The notes beneath the pieces were generated by a model. That model searched no databases, was not told the DNA's origin, and was given only the letters and a program-made list of their open reading frames with translations. From Jannaschia seohaensis (GTDB lineage: Bacteria; Pseudomonadota; Alphaproteobacteria; Rhodobacterales; Rhodobacteraceae), in assembly GCF_900116765.1 (NCBI RefSeq), contig NZ_UETC01000002.1, positions 620,001-684,000 on the forward strand: DNA of 64,000 nt. Reading direction: 5' to 3'. The position numbers were made by a program, and so were the translations under genes. Position 1 is the first letter of the stretch, and each line of letters opens with the position of its first letter. This document shows positions 26,295 to 34,887 of the stretch, piece after piece.

Positions 26295-29200
26295 TCATTC
26301 GATCCGCGCGGCGCGCTCTTGTTGTGCAAGACCTACCTCCGCCGCGAACGTGATCTCGGGTAGCACGGTTTCCCATACGTCACGACGGAACGTCGGATGG
26401 AACTTCGGGTCGCTATCGACCCTGCGCCAGCGGATGACCGCGCCGACCGTCGCACGCACGATCCGGGAGCCAGGCGGCGGGAACCAGGCGCGCGCCATCC
26501 GGCCGAGCACCCGACCTGTCTGGTCCAGGATGACCCAGTTGCGGTCCCGCCGCTCCAGCTGCAAGGCATCGCCGACCCGCGCCTGCGCGACCGCGTCGTG
26601 GATCGGGTGGCCGTCCCGCTGGCGCCCGGCATAGCCGAGATCGACGCTGCGCAGCGTCGGCATCTCATAGGTCTGTGCAAGTGTGGCCTGTCGCGCTCGG
26701 TCAATGGCCGCGGGCCGCGCCAGCAGCCCGTCCACGCCATCCAGGAAGCGATGCTCTCCCGTCGCGGTCGCCGTCAGCGTCCGTCGGGCACGGGTCATGG
26801 CGACATAGAACAGGCGGCGGGGCGCCTCGGCATCCTCGCCGCGAGAGGTCTTGTACCAGCCGCCGTCCAGCACGACGACATGATCGAACTGGAGGCCTTT
26901 GGCCCGGTGCGCGGTAGTCAGGAGAAGGCCACGCTGCTCGCCGCGGGTGTCGCGGGACCACTCGGCGAGCCATTCGACGACGTCGGGCGCCGGCATGGCA
27001 GCCCTGCCCAGCTCGCGGGCGAGGTCGGCGATACCCTCGGCCAGAAGCTCCGTCCAGCGGTTCGACGCCTGCGCGTTCAACAGTTGGAGAAGGTCTTGGA
27101 CGGTGAGCATCGCGCTCCGATCCTTTCGCAGTCCGTCTATCAGCAATTGAGCCTCGCGCAGGCGCCAGACAGGGGGCATCTCCTCGCCTGCCATCTCCAC
27201 CTTGATCCCGAGTGTCTCGGCATAGCTGCGCACGGGGGCCAGACGCTTCCACTCGCGGGCGATCACGGCGCAGCGGTCCCAACGGAAGTCGGGGTCGAGA
27301 CGACTGAGGCGCATGAGCTCATCCACGGCCGCCGCCGCATGGGCGGCCACGTCGGGCGGGCAATCGAGACGCTGGACGCGCCCCTTCCCCACCGGATCGG
27401 CCTCGGCCATCGCGCCGCCTGGCGGATCCTCCGCGCGCGCCGCGTTCACGGTGATCGCGTGCGTGGCCTTCATTCGGTCCGGCGCCCTGGCGATGACGGC
27501 GTTGGAGGCCGCCACGATGGCGCCGGTGGAGCGGTAGTTCTCGACGAGGAAGGAAGGCCGCGCCCGATAATCCGCCTCGAAGCGGCGGATGTAGTCCACG
27601 GAGGCGCCCGCAAAGGCGTAGATGTTCTGGTCGTCGTCGCCCACGGCGAAGAGGCTGAGCTTGCGATCGGGATCCTCCAGCGAGCGGCCCGCCACGGCGG
27701 CGATCAGGGCGTATTCCTCCGGGCCGACGTCCTGGTATTCGTCGACAAGGATCCACCGATAGCCCTGGATCAGCGCGTCGCGCTGCGCCTCGGCCTCGGC
27801 ACGGCCGAGGCCCTCGCCTTCCAGCATGCGCACGGCATCCAACACCACGCGGTCGAAATCGGGTGTCGCGCCTTCGCCTGCGAAACTCGCGCCGACCAGC
27901 CGCATGGCAAGCGCATGGCACGTGGATACCGTCACGCCGCGAGCATCGTCGCCCACGAGGTGACGCAAGCGAGCGCGGATCTCGGCGGCGGCGTGGCGGT
28001 TGTAGCTCAGCACGAGGATGCCACGCGGGTCCTCGCGGCGAACGCGCAGGAGATAGGCGATGCGGTGGACCAGGACGCGCGTCTTGCCTGAACCCGGGCC
28101 GGCCAGGACCAGCACGGAGGTCTGCTCCCGATCGTCGGCGACGATCTCCTGCTGTGTGCGATTGCCCAGATCCTCGACGATGCGCCTGTAGGAAGCACTG
28201 GTCGTGCGCCGCCGCAATTCCGGGCCGCGACCGGGCAGCCAGCGCCTGAGGAAGGCGTCCCGGTCCATGGCGAAGTAGTCGGTCGACAGCCGTTCCGCCT
28301 CCGCCATCCCCGCAAGCCCGCGCTCGGCATAGGCGGCCATGACGTGGGTCTGGATGGTCTGCTCTTCATAGTGCTCTTCGAGAGGACGGAAGTTCTCCTG
28401 GGTGAAGCCCTGCCGGCGGGTCTCGGGATTGACGTTGACAGTAATGGCGGGGTGGAAAACGGTGAGGCCCTTGCCCAGCGTCACCACGCCCTGCTCGTGC
28501 AGCCAGAGCAGCGTCCGGCCCATCAGCTTGCCCATGTCGCGCACGCCCGAGGCGCGCAGCAGCGCATCGCCGTTGAGTGCCGCCAACATGTCGCCCACGG
28601 TCGTCTCGACCTGGAGATCCTTGCCCCGCGCGCCCTGGTCGAGCTTGCCCGTCAGATGCGCCAGCAACCGCTCTGCCGCTTGGCGGCGCAACTCGGCGGT
28701 CCGTTCCAGCACGTCCCAGGAACGCAGGAGGTGAATTCCCAAGACGTTGCGCGAGGCCTTGCGCAGACGAAGGTTGCCGGTCCCCCCGTCTTCATCGCGC
28801 CCGTCCCGGACCATGCCGCGCAGAAGCTTCTCTATCACGTCGGGACGGGCGCTGGAGTGGCCGTCGTCGCGCAGGCGTTGGCACGCTTCGGCGAGGTGCA
28901 GCGGGAGACCCTCGGCATCTGCATCCGGCGCGGCTTCGCGCATGACGGAGAGCAAGGCGGTCTCCAGATCGGACGCGGCAGCCAGGCGGACCGTGGAGGC
29001 GTCCTTCGTGCCGAGATGGACAAAGGCCGTCATGGTCATGTCGTTGCGCGCCAAGCCGAGCGTCTCCAGGTCCGACATCGCCTTGGAGAGCTTCGCATGA
29101 GAGAGCCCGCTCGCCCCGCTCAGCTCGTCAGTGCTGACGCCTAGATCGGCCGGCGCGTTCATCAGGTGGCGGATGATGCCGAGCAACGCCTTGTGCCGCG

Positions 29201-31460
29201 TCTGCGTCAGCCCGGCCGCGCTCAGCGACCGCTCCGCCTCCTCCACGGAGCGGACGAGCAGCGAAGACGGAAAGACCTGTACGCGGTTCTCCTCGCGGCT
29301 GACGAGCTTGGCCTCCTCTAGCCAGGACACCGCCGTCTTGACCCGTGTATCGTCGGTCGCGTCGTCTCGGACGAACGCACGTTCCATCTCGGCGCGGAGG
29401 ATCTCGCCCGGGGTGGCGACGACTGTGCCGGAGCGGCGCGTGCGGTCGTCGATGCCCCGGAGCGCACGGAGGATCGCGCCGATCTCATGGCGCGCGAGGC
29501 GGGAGCGGGCGGTGAGCGAGAACTGCCGCTCCACGTCGTCCCTAGCATAGAGCAGCACGCAGTTGGCAGGATCGCGATCCCGGCCCGCGCGGCCAGCCTC
29601 TTGCAAATAGTTCTCCAGCGAGCCGGGGATGTCGGCATGAACCACGAGCCGCACGTCCGGCTTGTCCACCCCCATCCCAAACGCGTTGGTCGCGGCGATC
29701 ACGCGCAGCTCGCCCACGCGGAAGGCCTCCTGGACCCTGGCTTTATCGTCAGGCGTCATCCCCGCGTGGAAATGCGCGGCGGCCATCCCGCGCTCGACTA
29801 GGAAGGCGGCCACCCTTTCCGTGTCGCCGCGGGTCGAGCAATAAACGACCGCGCCCGATGCGCCCTCGGCCGGCAGCCCGGCCTCGATGGCGTCTAGGAT
29901 GTCCGAAAGCTTTGTCGCCTTGCCCGTCTCACGAACGTCGAAGCTGAGGTTCGTCCGGCTTGCACCGCCATCGCGGAGGGCCAGCTCGACGCCCAGGCGG
30001 TTTCGGAAATGATCGCGGATGTCGCGGATCACGTCCGGCTTGGCCGTGGCCGTGAGGCAGATCACCGGCGCGGGCGCCTCGTCGCCCGAGAACTCGCGAA
30101 TGAAGCGGCCGACATAGCGATAGTCAGGCCGGAAGTCATGGCCCCATTTCGACACGCAATGCGCCTCGTCCAGCACCCAGAGCCCGACCTCGCGCTGCTT
30201 CAGGACCGACCGCACGGACACGCTGCGCAGCTGCTCGGGCGAGATGATCAGCATCGCCGCCTCGCCCAAGCGCACGCGGTCCAGCGCCTCTTGCCGCTCC
30301 GGCATCGAGAGCATGCCGTTGACGGTGACGGCGGACGTGATTCCTGCCCGCTCCATCCCCGCGACCTGGTCGGCCATCAGCGCGACGAGCGGCGAGATCA
30401 CCACCGTCAGCGCGCCGATGCGATCGAACTTGGCAAGCGCCGGGATCTGGTAGCAGACCGACTTGCCGGTGCCAGTGGGCAAGATGCCGAGGAGGCTCCG
30501 GCCCTTCAGCCCGTCATCCACGATCCGCTCTTGTAGCGGGCGGCCATCCTCGCCCACGGGTTCGGGGCGAAAAGCGGGAAAGCCGAACCAGCGGGTGAGG
30601 GCCGCGACGGGATCGGCGGTCTCCCGGCACCAAGCGCAGGCGGGGTCGCCGCAAGCGGTGTCGCGCAATTCGCGCACGAGGCGGGCGGCCTCGGGGAACT
30701 GCATCCTCACCCAGGGCGGCATGACCGAGTCCCCGCCAGCTACGCCGATCCAAGAGAGCGCGTAGGCCAGGGGCCAACCGCGTGCGGCGTCCTCAATCCC
30801 GGCCACGACCTCATCGACCGCGTGGAGGCAGGCCCGGCCCTCCAGCAGGCGCCGGATCGCGGCCTCGGCCGCCTTGAGGCTGGGCCGCTCCGCATTGCGC
30901 GCCTCGCGGAACACGGCGTCGAAGCCGCCTGCTCGGTCGCCCAGCGTGCAGAGGACGTGGTAGGCCGCGACCGCATCCCGGTCCGCATCGCCCATGGCGC
31001 GCAAGGCGCCCATTTGGCTTTGCAGCACCTCGAAGACGAGCCGCGCGTCCCGCTCCGGGTCGTTGACGGCGCCCGACAGCAGCCGCCCGTCCTGATAGTG
31101 CTTCACCAACCGGTGGTAAGGATTGCGTGGAAAGGCCAGCGGGTTCAGCCAAAGCGTGTCGATGGGCGCGTCGGCCAACCCGTGCAACCTTGGCCTGGCG
31201 GCGGCCAGATATGCCAGGTCGTGCCGCAGGACATTGTGTCCGATCAGATGCGCGGCGCCCGCGACCTGTGCTTCCAGCCGGTCCAGCGCCTCGTCCAGCC
31301 GCCCGGGCCGAGAAATCAGAGCGGGCCCCTCCCCGGCCCCAACGGCGGCCAGCGCGAACACCCGTGCGGTCGAGGGATCGACCTCGAGATCGACCGATAT
31401 GCATCGGTCGAGCAGTCCCATTTCGCCGGTCCGATCGTGCTCGATCCCATCCATGCGCAT
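26295..31460 (-). CDS. Exonuclease-RecQ-UvrD fusion helicase
   Basis: 1721 residues with three units. Residues about 18-190 look like a DEDD-type 3'-5' exonuclease (ISVDLEVDPSTARVFALAAVG with D-x-E, IGHNVLRHDLAYL, DPERDARLVFEVL). Residues about 300-800 are a RecQ helicase (LPTGTGKSVCYQIPAL near 328, VLDEAHCVSKWGHDFRPDY near 430, YLQEAGRAGRDRDPANC). Residues about 1110-1600 are a UvrD/PcrA helicase (LAGPGSGKTRVLVHRIAYLL near 1122, VDEYQDVGPEEY near 1241, RLFYVAMTRARR near 1556). All catalytic motifs seem intact. The start is uncertain; no ribosome site is clear at 31460. Likely works on DNA ends or forks; a role against phage or plasmids is inferred from context. Confidence 0.88.
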   Translation of the reverse strand: MRMDGIEHDRTGEMGLLDRCISVDLEVDPSTARVFALAAVGAGEGPALISRPGRLDEALDRLEAQVAGAAHLIGHNVLRHDLAYLAAARPRLHGLADAPIDTLWLNPLAFPRNPYHRLVKHYQDGRLLSGAVNDPERDARLVFEVLQSQMGALRAMGDADRDAVAAYHVLCTLGDRAGGFDAVFREARNAERPSLKAAEAAIRRLLEGRACLHAVDEVVAGIEDAARGWPLAYALSWIGVAGGDSVMPPWVRMQFPEAARLVRELRDTACGDPACAWCRETADPVAALTRWFGFPAFRPEPVGEDGRPLQERIVDDGLKGRSLLGILPTGTGKSVCYQIPALAKFDRIGALTVVISPLVALMADQVAGMERAGITSAVTVNGMLSMPERQEALDRVRLGEAAMLIISPEQLRSVSVRSVLKQREVGLWVLDEAHCVSKWGHDFRPDYRYVGRFIREFSGDEAPAPVICLTATAKPDVIRDIRDHFRNRLGVELALRDGGASRTNLSFDVRETGKATKLSDILDAIEAGLPAEGASGAVVYCSTRGDTERVAAFLVERGMAAAHFHAGMTPDDKARVQEAFRVGELRVIAATNAFGMGVDKPDVRLVVHADIPGSLENYLQEAGRAGRDRDPANCVLLYARDDVERQFSLTARSRLARHEIGAILRALRGIDDRTRRSGTVVATPGEILRAEMERAFVRDDATDDTRVKTAVSWLEEAKLVSREENRVQVFPSSLLVRSVEEAERSLSAAGLTQTRHKALLGIIRHLMNAPADLGVSTDELSGASGLSHAKLSKAMSDLETLGLARNDMTMTAFVHLGTKDASTVRLAAASDLETALLSVMREAAPDADAEGLPLHLAEACQRLRDDGHSSARPDVIEKLLRGMVRDGRDEDGGTGNLRLRKASRNVLGIHLLRSWDVLERTAELRRQAAERLLAHLTGKLDQGARGKDLQVETTVGDMLAALNGDALLRASGVRDMGKLMGRTLLWLHEQGVVTLGKGLTVFHPAITVNVNPETRRQGFTQENFRPLEEHYEEQTIQTHVMAAYAERGLAGMAEAERLSTDYFAMDRDAFLRRWLPGRGPELRRRTTSASYRRIVEDLGNRTQQEIVADDREQTSVLVLAGPGSGKTRVLVHRIAYLLRVRREDPRGILVLSYNRHAAAEIRARLRHLVGDDARGVTVSTCHALAMRLVGASFAGEGATPDFDRVVLDAVRMLEGEGLGRAEAEAQRDALIQGYRWILVDEYQDVGPEEYALIAAVAGRSLEDPDRKLSLFAVGDDDQNIYAFAGASVDYIRRFEADYRARPSFLVENYRSTGAIVAASNAVIARAPDRMKATHAITVNAARAEDPPGGAMAEADPVGKGRVQRLDCPPDVAAHAAAAVDELMRLSRLDPDFRWDRCAVIAREWKRLAPVRSYAETLGIKVEMAGEEMPPVWRLREAQLLIDGLRKDRSAMLTVQDLLQLLNAQASNRWTELLAEGIADLARELGRAAMPAPDVVEWLAEWSRDTRGEQRGLLLTTAHRAKGLQFDHVVVLDGGWYKTSRGEDAEAPRRLFYVAMTRARRTLTATATGEHRFLDGVDGLLARPAAIDRARQATLAQTYEMPTLRSVDLGYAGRQRDGHPIHDAVAQARVGDALQLERRDRNWVILDQTGRVLGRMARAWFPPPGSRIVRATVGAVIRWRRVDSDPKFHPTFRRDVWETVLPEITFAAEVGLAQQERAARIE

Positions 31461-32041
31461 GACACTGCACCGAACATCTCGACAGGGTAAATCCGCGGTG
31501 ACGATGTGGAATATTCAGGGCCAGCCGCGACGCGGGGCGCACGCGATGCCCGGCGCGGGCTGTCCCGCTCCGGAAAGGCTACGAAGGTGACGCAGGGAGG
31601 TAAGGGGGCGGGCAAGGCGCCCGAAGTAGACGCGGAGACGTTGCGCGATCTGCATGCCGAGATTGGGGATCTCACGGTCTGCCGTGACGCATGCGATCGG
31701 CTCGTCCGCGGAGATCTGCGACAGCAGGCCGGGCTGCGTCGGCGCATCGCCCACGCCGCTATCGGTACTCTCGACAGGCCGAAGAGAACCTTGATCGTGA
31801 GACAGGCTTGGACCGCGGCGTCCGAGAAGGTCTGCTGACGCCCGCGCTTGCCCGAAGGCGTCGCGTGCCAGGCCATGCCAGGGTCGAACCAGACCGTCAG
31901 CGACCCGCGCTGACGCAGTGCGGCGTTGTAGGCGGGCCAGTTCAGGGTGCGGTAACGAGTGGGTGCAGGCTTGGGCATGCCGCCAAGCTATGTCGCTGGA
32001 TTCGCGATGTGAATCCCTCGTGGCAGTTGCGCAACAAGGCC
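31461..32041 (-). pseudogene. IS5-family transposase relic with internal deletion
   Basis: Starts at 31978: MPKPAPTRYRTLNWPAYNAALRQR, then TVWFDPGMAWHA and FSDAAVQACLTIKVLFGL. After this a deletion joins it, in another frame, to QPGLLSQISADEPIACVTADRE, the region of the second catalytic Asp. The 5' end reaches the IS terminus TTGCGCAACAAGGCC at about 32040. The left part is lost into the upstream region of the helicase gene. Confidence 0.8.
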
Positions 32042-32059
32042 GTTCAACGCCACAAAGGG
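32042..32059 (+). pseudogene. Cold-shock gene fragment, left of the IS3 insertion
   Basis: Reads (W)FNATK-G. It joins in frame to the fragment after the IS3 copy when the IS and one GGG duplicate are removed. The upstream part of the gene was lost at the IS5 relic. Confidence 0.75.
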
Positions 32060-32075
32060 TGGAGTTGACCCGTTT

Positions 32076-32963
32076 TCACGGACAGGTTTCGGGTTTGGGC
32101 GTGGCCGTCGGGGCACGGTCGGGTTGATGGGCGGCTTCGAACTCGGCGGGTGACAGGTAGCCGATGGACGAGTAGCGACGCGACGGGTTGTAGAAGCCCT
32201 CGATGAAGCGGAAGACGGCGATCTGGGCTTCGGCCTTCGTCGCGAAGCGGTGCCGGTCGATCAGCTCGCACTCAAGGGTGGCGAAAAAGCTCTCGCACAT
32301 GGCGTTGTCGAGGGCGTCGCCCGCGGTCCCGGTCGATGGCCGGATGCCTGCCGCTCGGCAGCGATGGCCGAACGCCCAGGATGTGTACTGGCTGCCCTTG
32401 TCGCTATGGTGGATGACGTCCTTCGGCTTGCGGGAGGCCACGGCCATGTCGAGGGCGTCGAGCACGAGCCGGGTCTTTAGATCGTGGCTGAACGCCCACC
32501 CGACGATCCGTCGGGACCAAGCGTCGAGAACGACAGCGAGGAAGAGGAACCCTGCCGCGGTCGGCACGAACGTGATGTCTGCCACCCATAGCCGATTGGG
32601 CCCATCCGCGGTGAAGTCCCGGCGGACCAGATCCCCAGCCGAGGTATGTTCCGGGGCCGGGACTGTCGTTGTAACGGTTCTTCGCCTGCGGCTGACACCC
32701 GCGATCCCAGCCTCGCGCATCAGCCGCGCCACGCGCTTGCGCCCGACCTGGACGCCTTCGGCCCGCAGCTCGGCGTGGACGCGCGGTGCACCATAGGTCT
32801 TGTGTGAGACGGCGTGGATGGTGCGGATACGGCGAAGAAGGGCGGCATCGCTTCTCTGCCGCTTCGATGGCTGACGGCTGCGCCACGCATAGAAGCCGGA
32901 AACTGAGACCCTCAGCACGCGGGCCATGACGCGGATCGGACGCACGGCCTGGTTCGTCCGCAT
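32076..32963 (-). CDS. IS3-family transposase OrfB
   Basis: 295 residues. An HTH_21-type region (HAVSHKTYGAPRVHAELRAEG) precedes the rve catalytic core: Asp in WVADITFV, Asp in IHHSDKGSQY, Glu in DNAMCESFFATLE. The start overlaps the orfA stop (TGATG), normal for the family. No lesion seen, so this copy could be active. Confidence 0.93.
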   Translation of the reverse strand: MRTNQAVRPIRVMARVLRVSVSGFYAWRSRQPSKRQRSDAALLRRIRTIHAVSHKTYGAPRVHAELRAEGVQVGRKRVARLMREAGIAGVSRRRRTVTTTVPAPEHTSAGDLVRRDFTADGPNRLWVADITFVPTAAGFLFLAVVLDAWSRRIVGWAFSHDLKTRLVLDALDMAVASRKPKDVIHHSDKGSQYTSWAFGHRCRAAGIRPSTGTAGDALDNAMCESFFATLECELIDRHRFATKAEAQIAVFRFIEGFYNPSRRYSSIGYLSPAEFEAAHQPDRAPTATPKPETCP

Positions 32964-33271
32964 CAGCTCATACGCCCGTTCGGGCTCGCCGCGAACCAGG
33001 CCGTAGCCTTTGCCAGTATGTCCCTCTCTTGGCGGAGCTGGCGGTTCTCACGACGGAGACGCGCGAGTTCCTCGCGCTCGGCTGCCGTCATCACATCAGG
33101 TCGCGCACCGTCCTCGGCATCGGCGCGACGGACCCAGCCGGCGATCGATGCAGCACTCGGCTCGAACTCGCGCGACAGCTCCTCGGGCGTGCGACCAGAT
33201 CGAACCAGATCAACCATCTGGCGTCGGAACTCCGGCGGATAGGCAGGGCGGTAGCGGGTCATCAGGAACAC
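32963..33271 (-). CDS. IS3-family transposase OrfA
   Basis: 102 residues. Helix-turn-helix from YPPEFRRQMVDLVRSGRTPEELSREFEPSAASIAGWVRRAD and a leucine/coiled segment ELARLRRENRQLRQERDILAKAT. It ends where orfB begins. Intact. Confidence 0.92.
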   Translation of the reverse strand: MFLMTRYRPAYPPEFRRQMVDLVRSGRTPEELSREFEPSAASIAGWVRRADAEDGARPDVMTAAEREELARLRRENRQLRQERDILAKATAWFAASPNGRMS

Positions 33272-33319
33272 CTCCGGCTGAACTCTCAGGGTGTCCGTGA
33301 AACAGGGTCAACTCCAGGG

Positions 33320-33485
33320 CTTCGGGTTCATCGAACCGGAGACAGGCAGCAGGGATGTGTTTGTGCATATCAGCGCTGTCGAGCGTTCCGGCCTCACTGG
33401 TCTCGCTGACAACCCTAAAATTTCGTCTGACGTGCGGGCCGGCTGGGACGGACGAGAGAAAGCAGAAGACCTGCGGCTCGTTTAA
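33320..33485 (+). pseudogene. Cold-shock protein (CspA family), C-terminal part
   Basis: Reads FGFIEPETGSRDVFVHISAV, then ERSGLTGLADN and ending EKAEDLRLV. FGFI and VFVHISA are the RNP1 and RNP2 nucleic-acid-binding motifs. The start and the first strand are missing because of the IS3 copy and the IS5 relic. A short frame from 33291 runs out of the IS end but should not give a folded protein. Confidence 0.9.
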
Positions 33486-33621
33486 TCGAGCCAGATCGCG
33501 ATCTGTGGGGCGGTGCTGGAGCGATCCGGCCCGCCGTTCTTCTTTTTCAAGGGTCTGGGCCCCGATGAACGGTAACGAAGTCCGCAGATCAGTCTTTGCC
33601 GCTGCACTGGATGCCGCATAG
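33486..33621. other. Short spacer
   Basis: No gene; lies between the cold-shock relic and the AraC relic. Confidence 0.4.
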
Positions 33622-33759
33622 TCGGTGGACGCGATCACCGTGTCGGTCGGCTACGAGGACCCGGCCGCCTTACGAAAGGTGTTACGCAAACTGACCGGGA
33701 TCACGCGCAGTGACTATCGCGCGCGGTTCGGGCGCGCGCGGTTCGGGATCAAGGCCTGA
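33622..33759 (+). pseudogene. C-terminal relic of an AraC-family regulator
   Basis: Reads VDAITVSVGYEDPAALRKVLRKL, then TGITRSDYRARFG: the second helix-turn-helix of AraC/GlxA-type regulators (SVGYEDPAAFR...TGLTPSxYRxRF). A stop codon precedes it directly. Its last 46 bases overlap the glycoside hydrolase 3' end on the other strand. Confidence 0.75.
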
Positions 33760-34826
33760 GCGCCGGTCAGCGCGCGGATCGTCTCGACCTCGGCTTGGTC
33801 GTAGGGGGTTCCGTCGGGGTGAAGCAGGTCGTGGAACCATTCGTCCCCGGTCGTGCCGCCATGGGCCGAGACGAGTGCGGCGGGCCAAGGCAGGTGCGTC
33901 TGCGTCCGGCCCCGCACGAGGCCCCATTGGAAGCAGCCGACATCGCGCTCGTGGAAAAGGGGCAGCTGGTCGGCAATTCGGCTGCCCACGGCGCGGGCCA
34001 TCCATTCGGTGCAGAGCATCGGGCGGTTCAGCGGCTCCAGGTAGTCGATGAAGCGCTCCACCTGCTCGGCGGCCCAATAGGCATGGAAAGTGACGATGTC
34101 CGATAGAGCGAGGGCCGTCCGGTCGATCTCCGTCTGGTAGGGATGGGCGTCCTCGCCCGGCAGGGGCGTCACCCAGGCAGCGACGCTGAGGGGCTGCTCC
34201 GGCGCTTCGGCGCGCGCCCAGTCGAACGCGGCCTCCATCAGCGACAGGGAGGCAGGCTCGAGCCCTGCGTCGTACATGGTGAAGCCGCCCGCGGAGAACT
34301 CCATGCGGTTGCCGGGCTCGTTGTATAGGTCCCAGAAGAGCACGCGCGGGTCGGTGCGGAAGGTGGCGATGATGTCGCGGACGTAGCGCTCCAGCGCGGG
34401 ACGTGCGGCGGGGTCGCGCACCGCGGCGCGTCCTGGGGCGGCGATCGCGCGGCTGTTATGGACGCCCGGCACCGGGTCGGGCTGCCTGGCCCAGACGGGC
34501 TCCGCGCCGCCAAAACCGCAATCGTCGAAGAGGGTTGGGACGGTGCTAATCCCGTGGCGGTCGGCGACCGCCATCAGTCGGTCGAGCCGGTCCATCAGCC
34601 CGTCGCGGTCGTGGTTCCAGACCAGCGGATGCAGGTTCACGCGGATCGCGTTGAAGCCGATCGCTCCGGCCCAACCGAGCTCGCGCTCGATAGTGGGCAG
34701 GTCGAAGGTCGCGGCGTGCCACATCTCCAGGAAATTGACGGCCGAGGACGGCAGGAAGTTGAAGCCGCAGGTCCAGGGCTTCGACCGTCCCCAGTCCCGC
34801 GCATCCGTCTCGCTCCAGCGTGTCAT
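33714..34826 (-). CDS. Glycoside hydrolase, GH5/cellulase-like
   Basis: 370 residues, TIM-barrel glycosidase. FWDLYNEPGN carries the likely acid/base Glu (NEP motif) and MLCTEWMAR the nucleophile Glu. No signal peptide is obvious (MTRWSETDARDWGRSKPW), so it probably acts in the cytoplasm on imported oligosaccharide. Start at 34826 behind GGAGGTGCC. It is downstream of a sugar ABC importer on the same strand, which fits. The last residues (IPNRARPNRAR) are encoded in DNA shared with the AraC relic, so the C-terminus may have been altered. Confidence 0.82.
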   Translation of the reverse strand: MTRWSETDARDWGRSKPWTCGFNFLPSSAVNFLEMWHAATFDLPTIERELGWAGAIGFNAIRVNLHPLVWNHDRDGLMDRLDRLMAVADRHGISTVPTLFDDCGFGGAEPVWARQPDPVPGVHNSRAIAAPGRAAVRDPAARPALERYVRDIIATFRTDPRVLFWDLYNEPGNRMEFSAGGFTMYDAGLEPASLSLMEAAFDWARAEAPEQPLSVAAWVTPLPGEDAHPYQTEIDRTALALSDIVTFHAYWAAEQVERFIDYLEPLNRPMLCTEWMARAVGSRIADQLPLFHERDVGCFQWGLVRGRTQTHLPWPAALVSAHGGTTGDEWFHDLLHPDGTPYDQAEVETIRALTGAQALIPNRARPNRAR

Positions 34827-34887
34827 TGGCACCTCCGGGTGTCTGTCGGGCCACCCCACTGGGAGGTCGGGCGGCCCGGGTCGCCGA

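Larger units (their letters stand above)
32060..33316 (-). mobile_element. IS3-family insertion sequence (copy B, intact)
   Basis: 1257 bp with terminal inverted repeats starting TGGAGTTGACCC and continuing to TTTCACGGACA at both ends. A three-base duplication GGG flanks it (32057-32059 and 33317-33319). Precise removal restores a cold-shock reading frame, which fixes the boundaries. orfA and orfB are complete. Confidence 0.92.

Noticed and set aside
26397-28091. Plus-strand open frame of 564 codons
   Set aside because: Antisense to the UvrD part of the helicase fusion, which has all catalytic motifs.
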